64,000 bases of DNA from Paenibacillus sp. XY044 (GTDB lineage Bacteria > Bacillota > Bacilli > Paenibacillales > Paenibacillaceae). The stretch spans positions 1-64,000 of the forward strand of contig NZ_NQMO01000014.1 of the NCBI RefSeq assembly GCF_002257645.1, written 5' to 3'. A program made the position numbers and the translations under genes. Positions 33,449-46,403 of the stretch are shown here, piece by piece (position 1 is the first letter of the stretch; each line of letters begins with the position of its first letter). Below the pieces are notes generated by a model. The model worked only from the letters and a program-made list of their open reading frames with translations. It did not search any database and had not been told where the DNA came from.

Positions 33449-35167
33449 ATGATTCGAAGGTTTTTCGCGTACTACAAGCCGTACAAGGGGCTGTTTATCC
33501 TTGATTTCGTGTGCGCGGTGTTCGCAGGGCTGCTGGAGCTGGCTTTTCCGCTCGCCGTCAGCCGTTTTATCGATAACCTGCTGCCCGGCAAGGACTGGGC
33601 GATTATTGTGGTCGCCTGTCTGGCGCTGCTGGCCATTTACGGGCTCAATATGGTGCTGCAGTATATCGTGACTTATTGGGGGCATATGCTGGGCATCAAC
33701 ATTGAAACGGATATGCGTAGAAAGCTGTTCAACCATATTCAGAAGCTCTCGTTCCGTTTCTTCGACAATCATAAAACCGGGCATTTGGTCGGACGGATCA
33801 CCAATGATCTGAACGACGTCGGCGAGGTGGCCCATCACGGGCCCGAGGATGTCTTCATTGCGGTCATGACGCTGATCGGCTCTTTTGCGCTAATGGCTTC
33901 CATTAACCTGGAACTGGCGCTGCTGACCTTTATCATTATCCCCGTCATGGCCTGGGTCATTATCCACTTCGGCGGCCGAATGACGACGACGTACCGACGG
34001 CTGTTCGGGAACGTGGGGAATTTCAACGCCCGGATCGAGGACAATGTCGGCGGTATCCGCGTCGTGCAGTCTTTTGCCAATGAAGAGCATGAGAAGAAGC
34101 TGTTCGACGTCGACAACCAGAACTTCCGCCTTACCAAGCTGATGGCTTATAAGACGATGGCGAAAAGCATGTCGGTCACCTACATGATGATGCGTCTCGT
34201 CACCGTGTTCGTGATGCTGTGCGGCGCCTGGTTTTTCCTCAGCGGACGGATCGAGCTGGGCGAGTTCATGGCATTCCTGCTGCTGTCCAACGTCTTTTTC
34301 CGCCCGATCGAAAAGATCAATGCGGTCATTGAAAGCTACCCGAAAGGTATTGCCGGCTTTAGGCGGTATTTGGAAATCATGGATACCGAGCCGGACATTG
34401 CGGATGCCCCGGATGCGGTGGAAATTGATCGGGTTCAGGGCAACATCCGCTACGAAGGCGTCACCTTCGGTTATGATCCGGCCAAACCGATACTGAACAA
34501 CATCGATCTGTCGATCCGGGCAGGAGAGACCGTCGCGTTCGTCGGTCCTTCCGGAGCGGGGAAAACGACGATCTGCAGCCTGCTGCCGCGCTTCTATGAG
34601 CTGGAGGGGGGACGGATTACGATCGACGGCATCGATATCCGTGACATCAAGCTGGATTCGCTGCGGCGGCACATCGGCATCGTGCAGCAGGACGTGTTCC
34701 TGTTCTCCGGCACGGTGAAGGAAAATATCGCTTACGGCAATTTGGAAGCTACCGATGCGGAAATTTGGAAAGCGGCGGAGCGCGCATCGCTGGCCGAAGT
34801 GATCCGCTCCATGCCGGAGGGCATGGACACGGTGATCGGCGAGCGGGGCGTGAAGCTGTCGGGCGGACAGAAGCAGCGCTTGTCGATCGCCCGGATGTTC
34901 CTGAAGAACCCGCCGATCCTTATTTTGGACGAGGCGACGTCTGCGCTCGATACCGAGACGGAAGCCGCGATCCAGAAGGCGCTGACCGAGCTGTCGCAGG
35001 GACGCACGACGCTGGTCATCGCTCACCGGCTGACGACGATCCGCAACGCGGACCGCATTATGGTCGTGAATGAGCATGGCATTGCCGAAGAGGGCATGCA
35101 TCAGGAGCTGATTGCGGCCGGCGGCATATACAGCCGATTGCACCTGGCCCAGTCGCAGCATTCATAA
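33449..35167 (+). CDS. ABC exporter, fused permease and ATPase
   Basis: Half-size multidrug/lipid-type ABC exporter of 572 residues. Six transmembrane helices (residues about 15-300) are followed by the nucleotide-binding domain: Walker A GPSGAGKTT (near 366), Q-loop VQQDVFLF, signature LSGGQKQR (near 471), Walker B ILILDEATSALD and the switch His in VIAHRLTT. It would work as a homodimer or with another half-transporter. AAGGAAG precedes the ATG. It ends at a shared bidirectional terminator. Confidence 0.93.
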   Translation: MIRRFFAYYKPYKGLFILDFVCAVFAGLLELAFPLAVSRFIDNLLPGKDWAIIVVACLALLAIYGLNMVLQYIVTYWGHMLGINIETDMRRKLFNHIQKLSFRFFDNHKTGHLVGRITNDLNDVGEVAHHGPEDVFIAVMTLIGSFALMASINLELALLTFIIIPVMAWVIIHFGGRMTTTYRRLFGNVGNFNARIEDNVGGIRVVQSFANEEHEKKLFDVDNQNFRLTKLMAYKTMAKSMSVTYMMMRLVTVFVMLCGAWFFLSGRIELGEFMAFLLLSNVFFRPIEKINAVIESYPKGIAGFRRYLEIMDTEPDIADAPDAVEIDRVQGNIRYEGVTFGYDPAKPILNNIDLSIRAGETVAFVGPSGAGKTTICSLLPRFYELEGGRITIDGIDIRDIKLDSLRRHIGIVQQDVFLFSGTVKENIAYGNLEATDAEIWKAAERASLAEVIRSMPEGMDTVIGERGVKLSGGQKQRLSIARMFLKNPPILILDEATSALDTETEAAIQKALTELSQGRTTLVIAHRLTTIRNADRIMVVNEHGIAEEGMHQELIAAGGIYSRLHLAQSQHS

Positions 35168-35207
35168 TATGGGTTCGTAAGTTTATCAGCGAATATTACG
35201 GAAGCAA

Positions 35208-35241
35208 AAAGGAGCTCCACGATCCTCGTGGGGCTCCTTTC
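35208..35241. terminator. Bidirectional terminator between ABC exporter and MarR gene
   Basis: AAAGGAGCTCCAC pairs with GTGGGGCTCCTTT. A and T runs on either side let it serve both convergent genes. Confidence 0.85.
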
Positions 35242-35243
35242 CT

Positions 35244-35672
35244 TTATTCCTCGTTCTGGGCCAAGCTGACTTTGTGCAGCAGGGAGATCAGCTGATCATG
35301 CTCTTCCGGGGTCAGATGCCGGGTCAAAATCCGGTTCGATTCATCCAGGATCGCCTGCAGCTGAGGCCGCATCTGCTTGGCTTTGGAGGTGGGATACAGC
35401 AGCTGGGAACGCCGGTCGTCCGGGTCCGGCTTACGCACGATATAACCGGACGCCTCCAGCTGTTTGATAGAACGGGCCGTGGTGGCCTTGTCGAATTTCA
35501 ACTGCTGGGTCAACTGTTCCTGCGTAATTCCCGGCTGATACAGGATCACCTTCAGGAAGCTGTGCTGTCCGCCGCCGCCCATGCCGTAAGGAGCCAGTTC
35601 CTTGGCGAGCCTTTTTTGGTTTTGACGATGGATGTACGAGATCAGCTTGCCAATCGGTTCTTTGTTCGGCAT
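35244..35672 (-). CDS. MarR-family transcriptional regulator
   Basis: A 142-residue winged-helix repressor: QPGITQEQLTQQLKFDKATTARSI recognition region (residues about 48-72), DPDDRRSQLLYPT wing and a C-terminal dimer helix. It is divergent from an MFS exporter gene. The gap holds two palindromes built on GTTGC/GCAAC, the likely operators for repressing both genes until a ligand binds. Confidence 0.93.
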   Translation of the reverse strand: MPNKEPIGKLISYIHRQNQKRLAKELAPYGMGGGGQHSFLKVILYQPGITQEQLTQQLKFDKATTARSIKQLEASGYIVRKPDPDDRRSQLLYPTSKAKQMRPQLQAILDESNRILTRHLTPEEHDQLISLLHKVSLAQNEE

Positions 35673-35754
35673 GCATCGGCACCTTCTTTCATCATGAAGT
35701 GGGGGGACAACGGGAACGATAAACGCAATTCAGAAAATATTTTATCTTAAAATG

Positions 35755-35768
35755 GTTGCGTATGCAAC
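35755..35768. promoter_or_regulatory. MarR operator site 1
   Basis: GTTGC-GTAT-GCAAC followed by TAA; the same half-sites as the larger palindrome 40 bases downstream. Confidence 0.6.
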
Positions 35769-35794
35769 TAATATAAGGTACACTGTTACTGCCA

Positions 35795-35816
35795 ATTAGT
35801 TGCGCGCGCAACTAAT
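35795..35816. promoter_or_regulatory. MarR operator site 2, perfect 22-base palindrome
   Basis: ATTAGTTGCGC at 35795-35805 is followed by its exact reverse complement, GCGCAACTAAT, to 35816. It lies about 30 bases before the MFS start. Confidence 0.7.
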
Positions 35817-35844
35817 GAATATGAACAGGACCAGGAGGCAGCAC

Positions 35845-37305
35845 ATGAGTTCACTGCAGCGAACGTATCAAGAGGATGCGAATATCCAGAAGAAACGCTG
35901 GATCATCCTCATTGTTTTGAATTTATTTACGTTTATGTCCACGCTGGACGGAAGCATCGTCAATATCGCCCTGCCGGTGCTGTCCAAACAGATGGGACTG
36001 CCGATCGCCCAGATCGAGTGGGTAACAACGGGGTACCTGATGGCGATCTGCGCGGTCATTCTTTTCTTCGGAAAACTGGGCGATATTGCAGGCAAGATTC
36101 GTATTTTCAAGATCGGCACGATCATCTTCATTATCGGCTCGCTGTTGTGCGGGTTCAGCACCACGCTGCCGTTCCTGATCGTCTCCCGGGTCATTCAGGC
36201 GCTTGGTGCCTCCATGACCATGGCGAACAGCCAGGGGATTCTGACCGATATTTTTCCGGCGAACGAGCGGGGGAGAGCGCTGGGGCTGATCGGCACGTTC
36301 GTCTCCCTCGGAAGCATTGCCGGGCCTTCGCTGGGCGGCATTATCATCTCATCGCTTGGATGGGAGTACATTTTCTGGGTCAACGTACCGATCGGTTTGA
36401 TTGCGATCATCATGGGGTGGAAGGTGCTTCCGGCCGATTTGATCCGGGTTAAGGCCAAGATCGACATGCCGGGAAGCTCGCTGTTCGCCGTATTCATCAT
36501 CACTTTGTTTGCAGGACTGCTGCTCGGCCAGCAGACCGGATACGGCAACGTCTGGATTCTGCTGTCCCTTGCCGTCGCGCTGGTGGCGCTGGTCGTCTTC
36601 CTTCGCACCGAAGCGGTTCGCAAGGACGCGCTATTGGATCTGTCGCTCTTTAAAAATCCGCTTTTCTCCATCAGCATTCTGTGCGGCTTTCTCGTCTTCA
36701 CGGCCAATTTCTGCTTTAACATCATCGCGCCGTTCTATGCCCAGAACATGCTGAATTTGTCGCCGTTTGCCGCCGGATTTCTGCTGATGCTCTTCCCGAT
36801 CTGCATGGTCATCGTGGCGCCGATCAGCGGCGCGTTGTCGGACAAAATCGGCTCGGAGCTCCTCACCTTTGCCGGTTTGGTCGTGATGGTAATCGCCCAA
36901 TTCGGCTTGGCCTGGCTTCATGAAGGAAGCAGCCTCGTGCTCGTCGGACTGTGGATCGCCATGCTCGGCATCGGCAGCGGCCTGTTCCAGTCGCCGAACA
37001 ACTCGCTCGTCATGTCTCAAGTTCCTCGCACGCAGCTCGGCTCGGCCGGGAGCGTCAATTCCTTGGTGCGGAACGTGGGCATGGTCGTCGGCATTACCGT
37101 CGCGACGACCATTCTGTTCCACGTCATGAGCCTGCGCGCCGGCCAGCGGGTGACCGGGCTGGTGCCGGGACATCCGGACATTTTCTTAAGCGGAATGCAC
37201 GCGGTGTTCAGCACGTCGGCCTGCATCTGCCTGGCGGCTGCCGTCCTGACGGGTTGGCGAATGTACCGGGCGAAGGCCGAGAAGCGCCGCGAGGTTAAGG
37301 CTTGA
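35845..37305 (+). CDS. MFS exporter, DHA2 (14-helix) drug type
   Basis: A 486-residue proton-coupled exporter: TLDGSIVNIALPVLSKQMG (motif D1-like, residues about 30-48), FFGKLGDIAGKIRIF (motif A) and SQGILTDIFPANERGRALG. AGGAGG at 35833-35838 sets the ATG at 35845; the upstream in-frame start falls inside the operator palindrome and is unlikely. Repressed by the divergent MarR gene product (inference from operators). Confidence 0.93.
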   Translation: MSSLQRTYQEDANIQKKRWIILIVLNLFTFMSTLDGSIVNIALPVLSKQMGLPIAQIEWVTTGYLMAICAVILFFGKLGDIAGKIRIFKIGTIIFIIGSLLCGFSTTLPFLIVSRVIQALGASMTMANSQGILTDIFPANERGRALGLIGTFVSLGSIAGPSLGGIIISSLGWEYIFWVNVPIGLIAIIMGWKVLPADLIRVKAKIDMPGSSLFAVFIITLFAGLLLGQQTGYGNVWILLSLAVALVALVVFLRTEAVRKDALLDLSLFKNPLFSISILCGFLVFTANFCFNIIAPFYAQNMLNLSPFAAGFLLMLFPICMVIVAPISGALSDKIGSELLTFAGLVVMVIAQFGLAWLHEGSSLVLVGLWIAMLGIGSGLFQSPNNSLVMSQVPRTQLGSAGSVNSLVRNVGMVVGITVATTILFHVMSLRAGQRVTGLVPGHPDIFLSGMHAVFSTSACICLAAAVLTGWRMYRAKAEKRREVKA

Positions 37306-37336
37306 TTTTTTAGGTGAATAAGCCAATCCAATGCAG

Positions 37337-37374
37337 AAAACAACCGCTCCCGCAAAGGGGACGGTTGTTTTTTT
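37337..37374 (+). terminator. Terminator after the MFS exporter
   Basis: AACAACCGCTCCC pairs imperfectly with GGGGACGGTTGTT and is followed by seven T. Confidence 0.85.
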
Positions 37375-37423
37375 GAAATTTAACATCCATTACCGGCAAT
37401 AACCTTCCTGCTCAAATTCCACT

Positions 37424-38284
37424 TTAACGCGCATGGATGCCTGTCAGCTCACCGGATGTCTTTTTAACTTGGGCATGTTTCTTAAGCCGGACCCAGATCA
37501 CCGCCGCGCAGGCCGCCCATACCGCAATGGTAATGACCCCGCTTTCCCCGGCCACGTAAGACCAGCCTGAAGCTTTATCGAAGAACAGCTGCTCCAGCCA
37601 GTTCCGCGACAAATTGATGATCATATGAATGAGAACGACCGGCCAGATACTGCGGCTCCGCCAGCGGACCCAGCCCATAAACACGGATAGCGGGAAGATC
37701 ATGACGGTGAACAGCACCAGGTCGATCCACACATTACCATCCGCATTGTATTGATTGATATAAAAAGGATAATGGAAGCAGGCCCACACAGCGGCGGTAA
37801 TCATAATGGATTTCCGAATGCCGCAGGCTTCCGTCAACTTGGGCTGCAGATAGCCGCGCCAGCCGATTTCCTCCCCGAAGGAAAAGATCAGCATGCTGAT
37901 CAGCATGATAGGAGACCAGGAGCTTTTCGTGATATACCAGGCATATTCAGAAACGGTAAAATGGGCTGTGCCTTGACTCAGGAATTCGGCCGACGGCAGA
38001 TGGACGATCCCGAAAGCCCACGCGGCAACAAATCCGACCCCAATGGGGACGATGGACAAAATGGCGGCAAAGTACCAGCGGAGCCCGCCGACCGTGCCAA
38101 GCCCCGATGACCGTAAAGCATCCCTTCTTCCGGGCAGAATGATCAGCATCAGAATCACGGTGATGATTGGAGCGAGTTGGCTGAGCGCAACGAGATTCAT
38201 ATTTCCGGATAGATTGGCCAGCAGGGTAAGCAGCAGCACAGTCATACTGAATGCCGCCGCGGAACGAACAGGTGTCATTTCCAT
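37424..38284 (-). CDS. CPBP-family intramembrane metalloprotease
   Basis: A 286-residue multi-pass protein with about eight helices. The family motif EEIGWRGYLQP (Glu-Glu-x3-Arg, near residue 140), then WACFHYPFYIN with the catalytic His and HMIINLSRN near 220 are present. AGAGGAAG precedes the ATG. It is a separate branch from the CPBP protein at 19.7 kb, being longer with an extra N-terminal helix pair. Single gene; no peptide substrate gene seen beside it. Confidence 0.9.
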   Translation of the reverse strand: MEMTPVRSAAAFSMTVLLLTLLANLSGNMNLVALSQLAPIITVILMLIILPGRRDALRSSGLGTVGGLRWYFAAILSIVPIGVGFVAAWAFGIVHLPSAEFLSQGTAHFTVSEYAWYITKSSWSPIMLISMLIFSFGEEIGWRGYLQPKLTEACGIRKSIMITAAVWACFHYPFYINQYNADGNVWIDLVLFTVMIFPLSVFMGWVRWRSRSIWPVVLIHMIINLSRNWLEQLFFDKASGWSYVAGESGVITIAVWAACAAVIWVRLKKHAQVKKTSGELTGIHAR

Positions 38285-38500
38285 GAATAACTTCCTCTCT
38301 TATTGGATGTTACTGGTTATGGTAAGGGGCAATTATCAAGAATTTATAAAGCTTGGTACACAAAATTTTGCGGCCATTTCGAAAAGTTTCGAATACGACA
38401 TGCGGAGGGAAGACCGGGGTATGCTACAATGAGACTATACGATATTCGATAGGCTCCAAACTACGGATCGACGATCCTGGCATAGGGAGAGGTGACTCGG

Positions 38501-38929
38501 GTGAATCGGGAAGATAAGAACAAAGAAGCCGAAGATCATGGCGAAAAGGACGAAGCGGAAGAACGCTACCAGAACATGTCCACGCGGTACGGGCTGGTGG
38601 AATCGGCCATTGACGATTTTGCGAAGAGGGGCGGGTTTGATGATCTGCCCGGCAAAGGCAAGCCGCATAAAATCGACGACGAAGATGTGTTCAGCAGCAT
38701 TTTGAAGAAGAACAATTATCAGCCTCCTTGGGCCGAGCTGCGGAAGGAAATCGCCGCGGATTTGAAGCGTCTGGCCGAAAATCCCCGTTCGGAACACGAG
38801 CTTCGTGCCGAACTCGATACGGTCAACGACAAAATCAGAACGTATAACCGGATCGTGCCGCACCCGATGCTGCAGAAGGGGCTGGTGTCCAGAGCGAATT
38901 TGGAGAATGCCTACCCCAAATGGGTTTAA
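38501..38929 (+). CDS. DUF1992 (DnaJ-homologue C28 domain) protein
   Basis: A 142-residue soluble protein. A charged N-terminal stretch is followed by the DUF1992 signature: LVESAIDDFAKRGGFDDLPGK (residues about 30-50), YNRIVPHPMLQKG and a final NAYPKWV. The domain occurs alone in bacteria and in eukaryotic DNAJC28; its role is unknown. The GTG at 38501 is chosen over one at 38492 because GGGAGAGG lies eight bases upstream. Confidence 0.88.
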   Translation: MNREDKNKEAEDHGEKDEAEERYQNMSTRYGLVESAIDDFAKRGGFDDLPGKGKPHKIDDEDVFSSILKKNNYQPPWAELRKEIAADLKRLAENPRSEHELRAELDTVNDKIRTYNRIVPHPMLQKGLVSRANLENAYPKWV

Positions 38930-38942
38930 TGCTATAAAACTT

Positions 38943-39038
38943 TCATCCATATAGCATGAACTAAAGAAATTGAAGGTTATAGGCCGTATCGGGCCGTTAT
39001 AACAGGAAGTTCAAATGCAAAACTTTAGTTCAATCTAT
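38943..39038. repeat. Palindromic intergenic element, copy C
   Basis: A 96-base element homologous to 31342-31436, with the same inverted ends (CATATAGCATGAACTAAAG ... CTTTAGTTCAATCTAT) and the shared core CGGGCCGTTATAACAGGAAG. Same orientation relative to the plus strand. Confidence 0.8.
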
Positions 39039-39065
39039 CCACTTTACGATTAAGGAGATTTATCA

Positions 39066-40328
39066 TTGCAGACACAGGCGGAAATGAACGAGTTGAAGAC
39101 GGCCAAGCCGGCCGGCCGCAACTATATGCTGCAGCTGGCGACCGTTTTTATCGGGTTCATCATTTTTGGATTTTCGGAAAATATCAAGGGTCCGGCGATT
39201 CCCCGCATTCAGGCGGATTTCGGACTCGACGAGCAGCAGCTTGGAACCCTGCTCTCGCTAAATTCGCTCGGGTATTTGCTGGCCTGCTCCTTTACTGGAT
39301 ATATCACCCGCAAGATCGGGATCAAATGGGTCAGCATGATCTCGTTCGGATCGATGGTTCTATCGGGCGTCTTCATCCTATTATCGCGAACGTACCCGCT
39401 GTTTTCGGCGTCCTATTTTTTCATGTACATCGGCAACGGCATGCTGGAAATCGGCTTGGCGATTCTGGGAGCGCGGATTTTCGTGCGCAATACCGGGACG
39501 ATGATGAACCTGTCGCACTTTTTCTACGGGCTCAGTTCGATCGTGGCGCCGATGATTGCTTCGGGCTTAATGTCCGTTTCGATCATGGGCGTGACGCTCG
39601 GCTGGCGTGAGATGTATATGGTGATGCTCGCGCTGGCGGTAATCCCGATGATTCCGGCGCTGCTCGGCCGATTTCCGGGCGATGACACCGTCCAGGAGGA
39701 GCGGATATCGCTGCGAATGCTGTCCAAGGACCGTGCTTTGTGGATGATCGTACTGCTGCTGACCTTTGGCGTCGTTTCGGAAATGGCCGTGGGCAGTTGG
39801 CTGGTGAATTTTCTGGAGAAAAGCTATCAGTGGGATCAGACCGCAGCTTCGGGCATGCTCTCGATCTTCTTCCTGTGCTTCTCGCTCGCACGGCTTTTCC
39901 TAGGCCCGGTAACGGACCGGATCGGTTTTATTCTGTCGCTGATGATCCTTTCCGGCTTCTCGGGACTGTGCACGTTCGCCGCCATTTTCAGCGGTGAAGG
40001 AGGCGCGTTCCTGTTTGCGGCCGCGGGCATCGGTATTGCTCCGATTTATCCGACCGTCATGGCGGTCATTGCCAAGCGTTATGTGAAAGGAAGCGATACG
40101 GCCATCACCTTCACCGTCACCCTGATGGGGGTCGGCAGCGTGATCGGCAATTATCTGATCGGCGCCATCACGAGCGGCGTGAAGCATATCTTTGGTGCAG
40201 GCTCCCACGAAGGCTTGGTCCGGGGACTGCAGGCCGGATATTCGTTTATCGGCTTGTGCGCCTTGGTCTGCTCGGCGATGAGTTTTGTGCTGTACCGGTA
40301 TTTGAAAAAAAGAAACGAACTGCTGTAG
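39066..40328 (+). CDS. MFS transporter (sugar-cation symporter-like)
   Basis: A 420-residue, 12-helix carrier. FIIFGFSENIKGPAIPRIQ (first helix), TLLSLNSLGYLLACSFTGY and TRKIGIKWVSMISFG (motif A region) resemble the FucP/fucose-symporter-like MFS group, with a second half starting near 210. The TTG start at 39066 follows AAGGAG by nine bases; an ATG at 39087 is the alternative. Its substrate is unknown. It is flanked upstream by palindromic element C. Confidence 0.82.
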   Translation: MQTQAEMNELKTAKPAGRNYMLQLATVFIGFIIFGFSENIKGPAIPRIQADFGLDEQQLGTLLSLNSLGYLLACSFTGYITRKIGIKWVSMISFGSMVLSGVFILLSRTYPLFSASYFFMYIGNGMLEIGLAILGARIFVRNTGTMMNLSHFFYGLSSIVAPMIASGLMSVSIMGVTLGWREMYMVMLALAVIPMIPALLGRFPGDDTVQEERISLRMLSKDRALWMIVLLLTFGVVSEMAVGSWLVNFLEKSYQWDQTAASGMLSIFFLCFSLARLFLGPVTDRIGFILSLMILSGFSGLCTFAAIFSGEGGAFLFAAAGIGIAPIYPTVMAVIAKRYVKGSDTAITFTVTLMGVGSVIGNYLIGAITSGVKHIFGAGSHEGLVRGLQAGYSFIGLCALVCSAMSFVLYRYLKKRNELL

Positions 40329-40330
40329 GG

Positions 40331-40357
40331 AAGCGTGGGGGGTTCCCCACGCTTTTT
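40331..40357 (+). terminator. Terminator after the MFS transporter
   Basis: AGCGTGGGG-GGTT-CCCCACGCT followed by TTTT. Confidence 0.88.
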
Positions 40358-40389
40358 CCTAACGCTCTCTCAGGAGACGATGAACAAAC

Positions 40390-42017
40390 ATGAGTGTGAA
40401 CCAAACCTTAAACGATATACAGTGGCAGCAACTGATCCGCAGCGTTGCGGAATATTATAACGACCTGACGATCAAACGCGGATTTCAATATTATAAACAG
40501 GGCCGGGTAGCGGAGTTTTCAGTCGGCGGCGATGGAGAAATCGAGGCCGTGGTGAAGGGCGGGGAGGCTTACCGTGTTCGTTTGAGCCCCGAGTCCCCTC
40601 AGGACGGCCGCTGCAGCTGCCCGGTCGGGGAACGATGCAAGCATTCGATTGCCGCCCTGCTTGAGTATGTGAGCCGGCAAGGACGGTCCGTGCATGCGAT
40701 TGTCAATGCGCACACGACGGTCAGACTGCAGCACCACCTGCCGGAGCCGGAAGACGAAGAAGACCTCGTCCCCGCGCGGCGTGGAAATGCGGTGGATGCT
40801 TTAAGAGAGAAAGCGGGCCATCTGGCGGAGATGAGCCTCTCTGAATGGCACGCCTTCTTTAAGCTGTGCGTCACTCCGCTGGAATTTACGAGCCAGAATT
40901 CGCACTATGCCCGGAACGCCATTCATGCGATCAACGCCGTCAAGCCGGACCTGTCTCCGGCCATGGAGCAGCTGTATCAGCTCCATGCGAGGCTGTATAT
41001 GCTGATTAAGCTGATCAAACCGATTGCGCCGGGCGGAAGATCTCCGGCATTTTTGGGGTATCATGTGCAGGTGGCCGCAGATGAATTGCGGGCTGGCATG
41101 CTGCAGCTGCTGGGTGAAGGGATCAATCTGTCCGCCGAGCCGGATCAGTGGCCGCGCGTGACCAAGACGCTGAACTACCTGCGCCGGCAGATGCTGACGG
41201 AAACGGGGCAGCAAGGCTATCTGTTCGATATTTATGACCGGTTCTGGCTGAAATGGATTCATCCGAACGTAAAAGACACTCTTCAGCATGAGGAAGAGAT
41301 GCGTAAGCTGCAGAGCGCCGAAGAGGAGCTGGGGGAGACGCTCTCCCGCCTGCCGTGGATGCTCGCCCAGGCGAAGATCGCTTTCCTGATGGGGGAAGAC
41401 CGGCAGGCCTGGTCCTGGCTGCAGGCGGCGGACAAAGCGTCCATCATTCCGCATGGATTTTTAACATCCTTTTTGGACGAGCTGTCCGCATCGGAGGACT
41501 GGGCCCGCCTGCAGGAATGGCTGGTGCGGCTTGCTCCCTTGTTCAGCAATCACCGGAAGGAGCCGCTGCACGATTATGCCGCCTATTGGAATACCTTTGT
41601 CCAGCATGTTCCCGAAGCGGAGGAGACGATGTGGCATACGCTCGCCGGTATGCTGCCATATTCGAAGGAAGTCTATGAAGATAACCTGCTGGCCCATGAA
41701 AAATGGCGCTTATGGATGGACGTGCAGCTCAGTTCCGGCAAAGACCCGCTGGAGTTTCGGGTCAGCGTGCTTGCGCCGATCGAGAAGCAGGCGCCGGAGC
41801 TGCTGCTGCCCTTCTATCATCAGGGCGTGGAGCGGCATGTGCTCCTGAAGAACCGTTCCGGTTACAAAGCAGCGGTCAAGCTGCTCAAGCGTCTGGCCAA
41901 GCTGTACAAAAAATTGAAGCGGGAGGAGCGCTGGGAAGAATTCATCATCGTGTTTTCCAGCCGCCACAGCCGGCTGCGCGCGCTTCAGGAAGAGCTTCGG
42001 AAAGGAAAGTTGATCCC

Positions 42018-42021
<4 letters not shown>
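40390..42021 (+). CDS. SWIM zinc-finger protein
   Basis: A 543-residue protein with an N-terminal SWIM zinc finger: CSCPVGERCKHSIAAL (CxC...CxH, residues about 76-91). The remainder is a helical-repeat-like domain without a catalytic motif I can name. SWIM domains bind DNA or proteins. The stop overlaps the start of the SNF2 helicase gene (ATGA), so the two proteins are made together and probably form one DNA-acting complex. This pairing is common in Firmicutes; the cellular role is not settled. Confidence 0.9.
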
Positions 42022-45197
<3,176 letters not shown>

Positions 45198-45247
45198 GGA
45201 TCAGGAGCCAGGCTTGGGGACGTATCCATTGGCTCGTGAATAATAGT

Positions 45248-45281
45248 GAAAAAACAGCTGCAGGTTTTTGCAGCTGTTTTT
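45248..45281 (+). terminator. Terminator after the SNF2 helicase
   Basis: AAAAACAGCTGCAG pairs with TGCAGCTGTTTTT. The flanking A and T runs make it usable from both sides. Confidence 0.88.
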
Positions 45282-45349
45282 GCTACGCAGCAGGACATAC
45301 CCCTCCATTTCACTCCCCAAAGGATCATGCGAACAAGTGCCATCTCTCA

Positions 45350-46303
45350 TCATCCATTTGAGCCCCCAATCTGCTTGCTCTGATCTGCCTGCACGCTTGG
45401 GCGCCGCTTCAGGTTCACGCCCATCACGCCGCCGATAATCAGGACGGCGCCCACCCAGTGGTACCAATCGAGACGCTCGTTCAGCAGCAGCACGCCGCCG
45501 GCGATCGTCACGACGGTGGAGAGGCTGCCGAAGACACTGACGCGGGAAGCCTCCATGCGGGACAGGGCATAGTTGGTCAGAAGCGAGGTGATCAGGGAGG
45601 ACAGAACGCCAAGATACAGCATGGCCATCAGAAATTTGGGCTCCTGAAGCGGAACGAAGTACTGGCTGAGCGTCCCCGCGGATATATGCTTGATCACCGA
45701 TACGGCGTTGAAAAACAAAAATCCGAAGAAGGTAATGATGTAGGTCATTTCCTTCGGACTCCAGGTTTTGGTCATCCTCCGGGCGCCTGCGTTATATCCC
45801 GCCATGGACAGGGCAGACAGGAGAATCAGCAGGATACCGCCAAGGCTGGCGGACGAGATGCTCACTCCAGGCACGGCGAAAATGAGGACCACACCCGCTA
45901 CCGACACCAGGGTGAACATTTTTTGGGCGAGTGTCGTGTGCTCCTTCAGGAAGATTGCGGCGAGAATCATCGTAAACACCGGCACGACCGCCTGAACGAT
46001 CCCGGCCACTGAAGACGGCGCATACAGCAGTCCGAACGCCTGTAAGGCAAAGAACAGCGAAGGGTAGAGAAGTGCCAGCGGAAGCAGCTTAGCTGCCCGG
46101 GGCATGGCGGCTTTCAGCCGGGCCCGTCCGGGAAAGGCGAACAGCGATGCCGCCAGAAAGGACAGCGTAAACCGGTGGGCGAGCGTGTCCAGCGGATCCG
46201 ATACGCTGAGTGCGATTTTTACGAAAATAAAAGATAATCCGATGATCAAGGCGTTAATGAGTGCGGCTGCGACCGCTTTTTGATTCGAAGAAGCATCCAT
46301 CAT
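45350..46303 (-). CDS. EamA/DMT-family transporter
   Basis: A 317-residue, ten-helix metabolite exporter made of two EamA repeats (first about residues 12-143, second about 158-295). Examples are LIIGLSFIFVKIAL and VSVFGSLSTVVTIAGGVLLLNERLDWYHWVGAVLII. GGAGG lies before the ATG. It is divergent from a MocR regulator gene, a common arrangement in which the regulator controls an amino-acid or cofactor-linked exporter (inference). Confidence 0.9.
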   Translation of the reverse strand: MMDASSNQKAVAAALINALIIGLSFIFVKIALSVSDPLDTLAHRFTLSFLAASLFAFPGRARLKAAMPRAAKLLPLALLYPSLFFALQAFGLLYAPSSVAGIVQAVVPVFTMILAAIFLKEHTTLAQKMFTLVSVAGVVLIFAVPGVSISSASLGGILLILLSALSMAGYNAGARRMTKTWSPKEMTYIITFFGFLFFNAVSVIKHISAGTLSQYFVPLQEPKFLMAMLYLGVLSSLITSLLTNYALSRMEASRVSVFGSLSTVVTIAGGVLLLNERLDWYHWVGAVLIIGGVMGVNLKRRPSVQADQSKQIGGSNG

Positions 46304-46335
46304 GTCAGACCTCCAAAATAACTGCGCGCGCTTAA

Positions 46336-46347
46336 AGGACCGGTCCT
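46336..46347. promoter_or_regulatory. Palindrome AGGACCGGTCCT
   Basis: A perfect 12-base palindrome in the EamA-MocR gap, sharing the ACCGGT centre with the larger palindrome at 46404-46419. Candidate half of a MocR operator pair. Confidence 0.4.
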
Positions 46348-46361
46348 GTTGATGGTTTCAT

Positions 46362-46389
46362 TTTACGGGGAGCACGGCTGTGCTACAAT
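46362..46389 (+). promoter_or_regulatory. Possible sigma-A promoter of the mocR gene
   Basis: TTTACG (46362-46367), 16 bases, TACAAT (46384-46389). The palindrome at 46404 covers the start-site region, fitting repression. Confidence 0.45.
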
Positions 46390-46403
46390 AACATTAATCA
46401 TGA

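Noticed and set aside
37424..38284. The second CPBP protease as part of a bacteriocin cluster
   Set aside because: No leader peptide, radical SAM or peptide-type ABC gene lies next to it.
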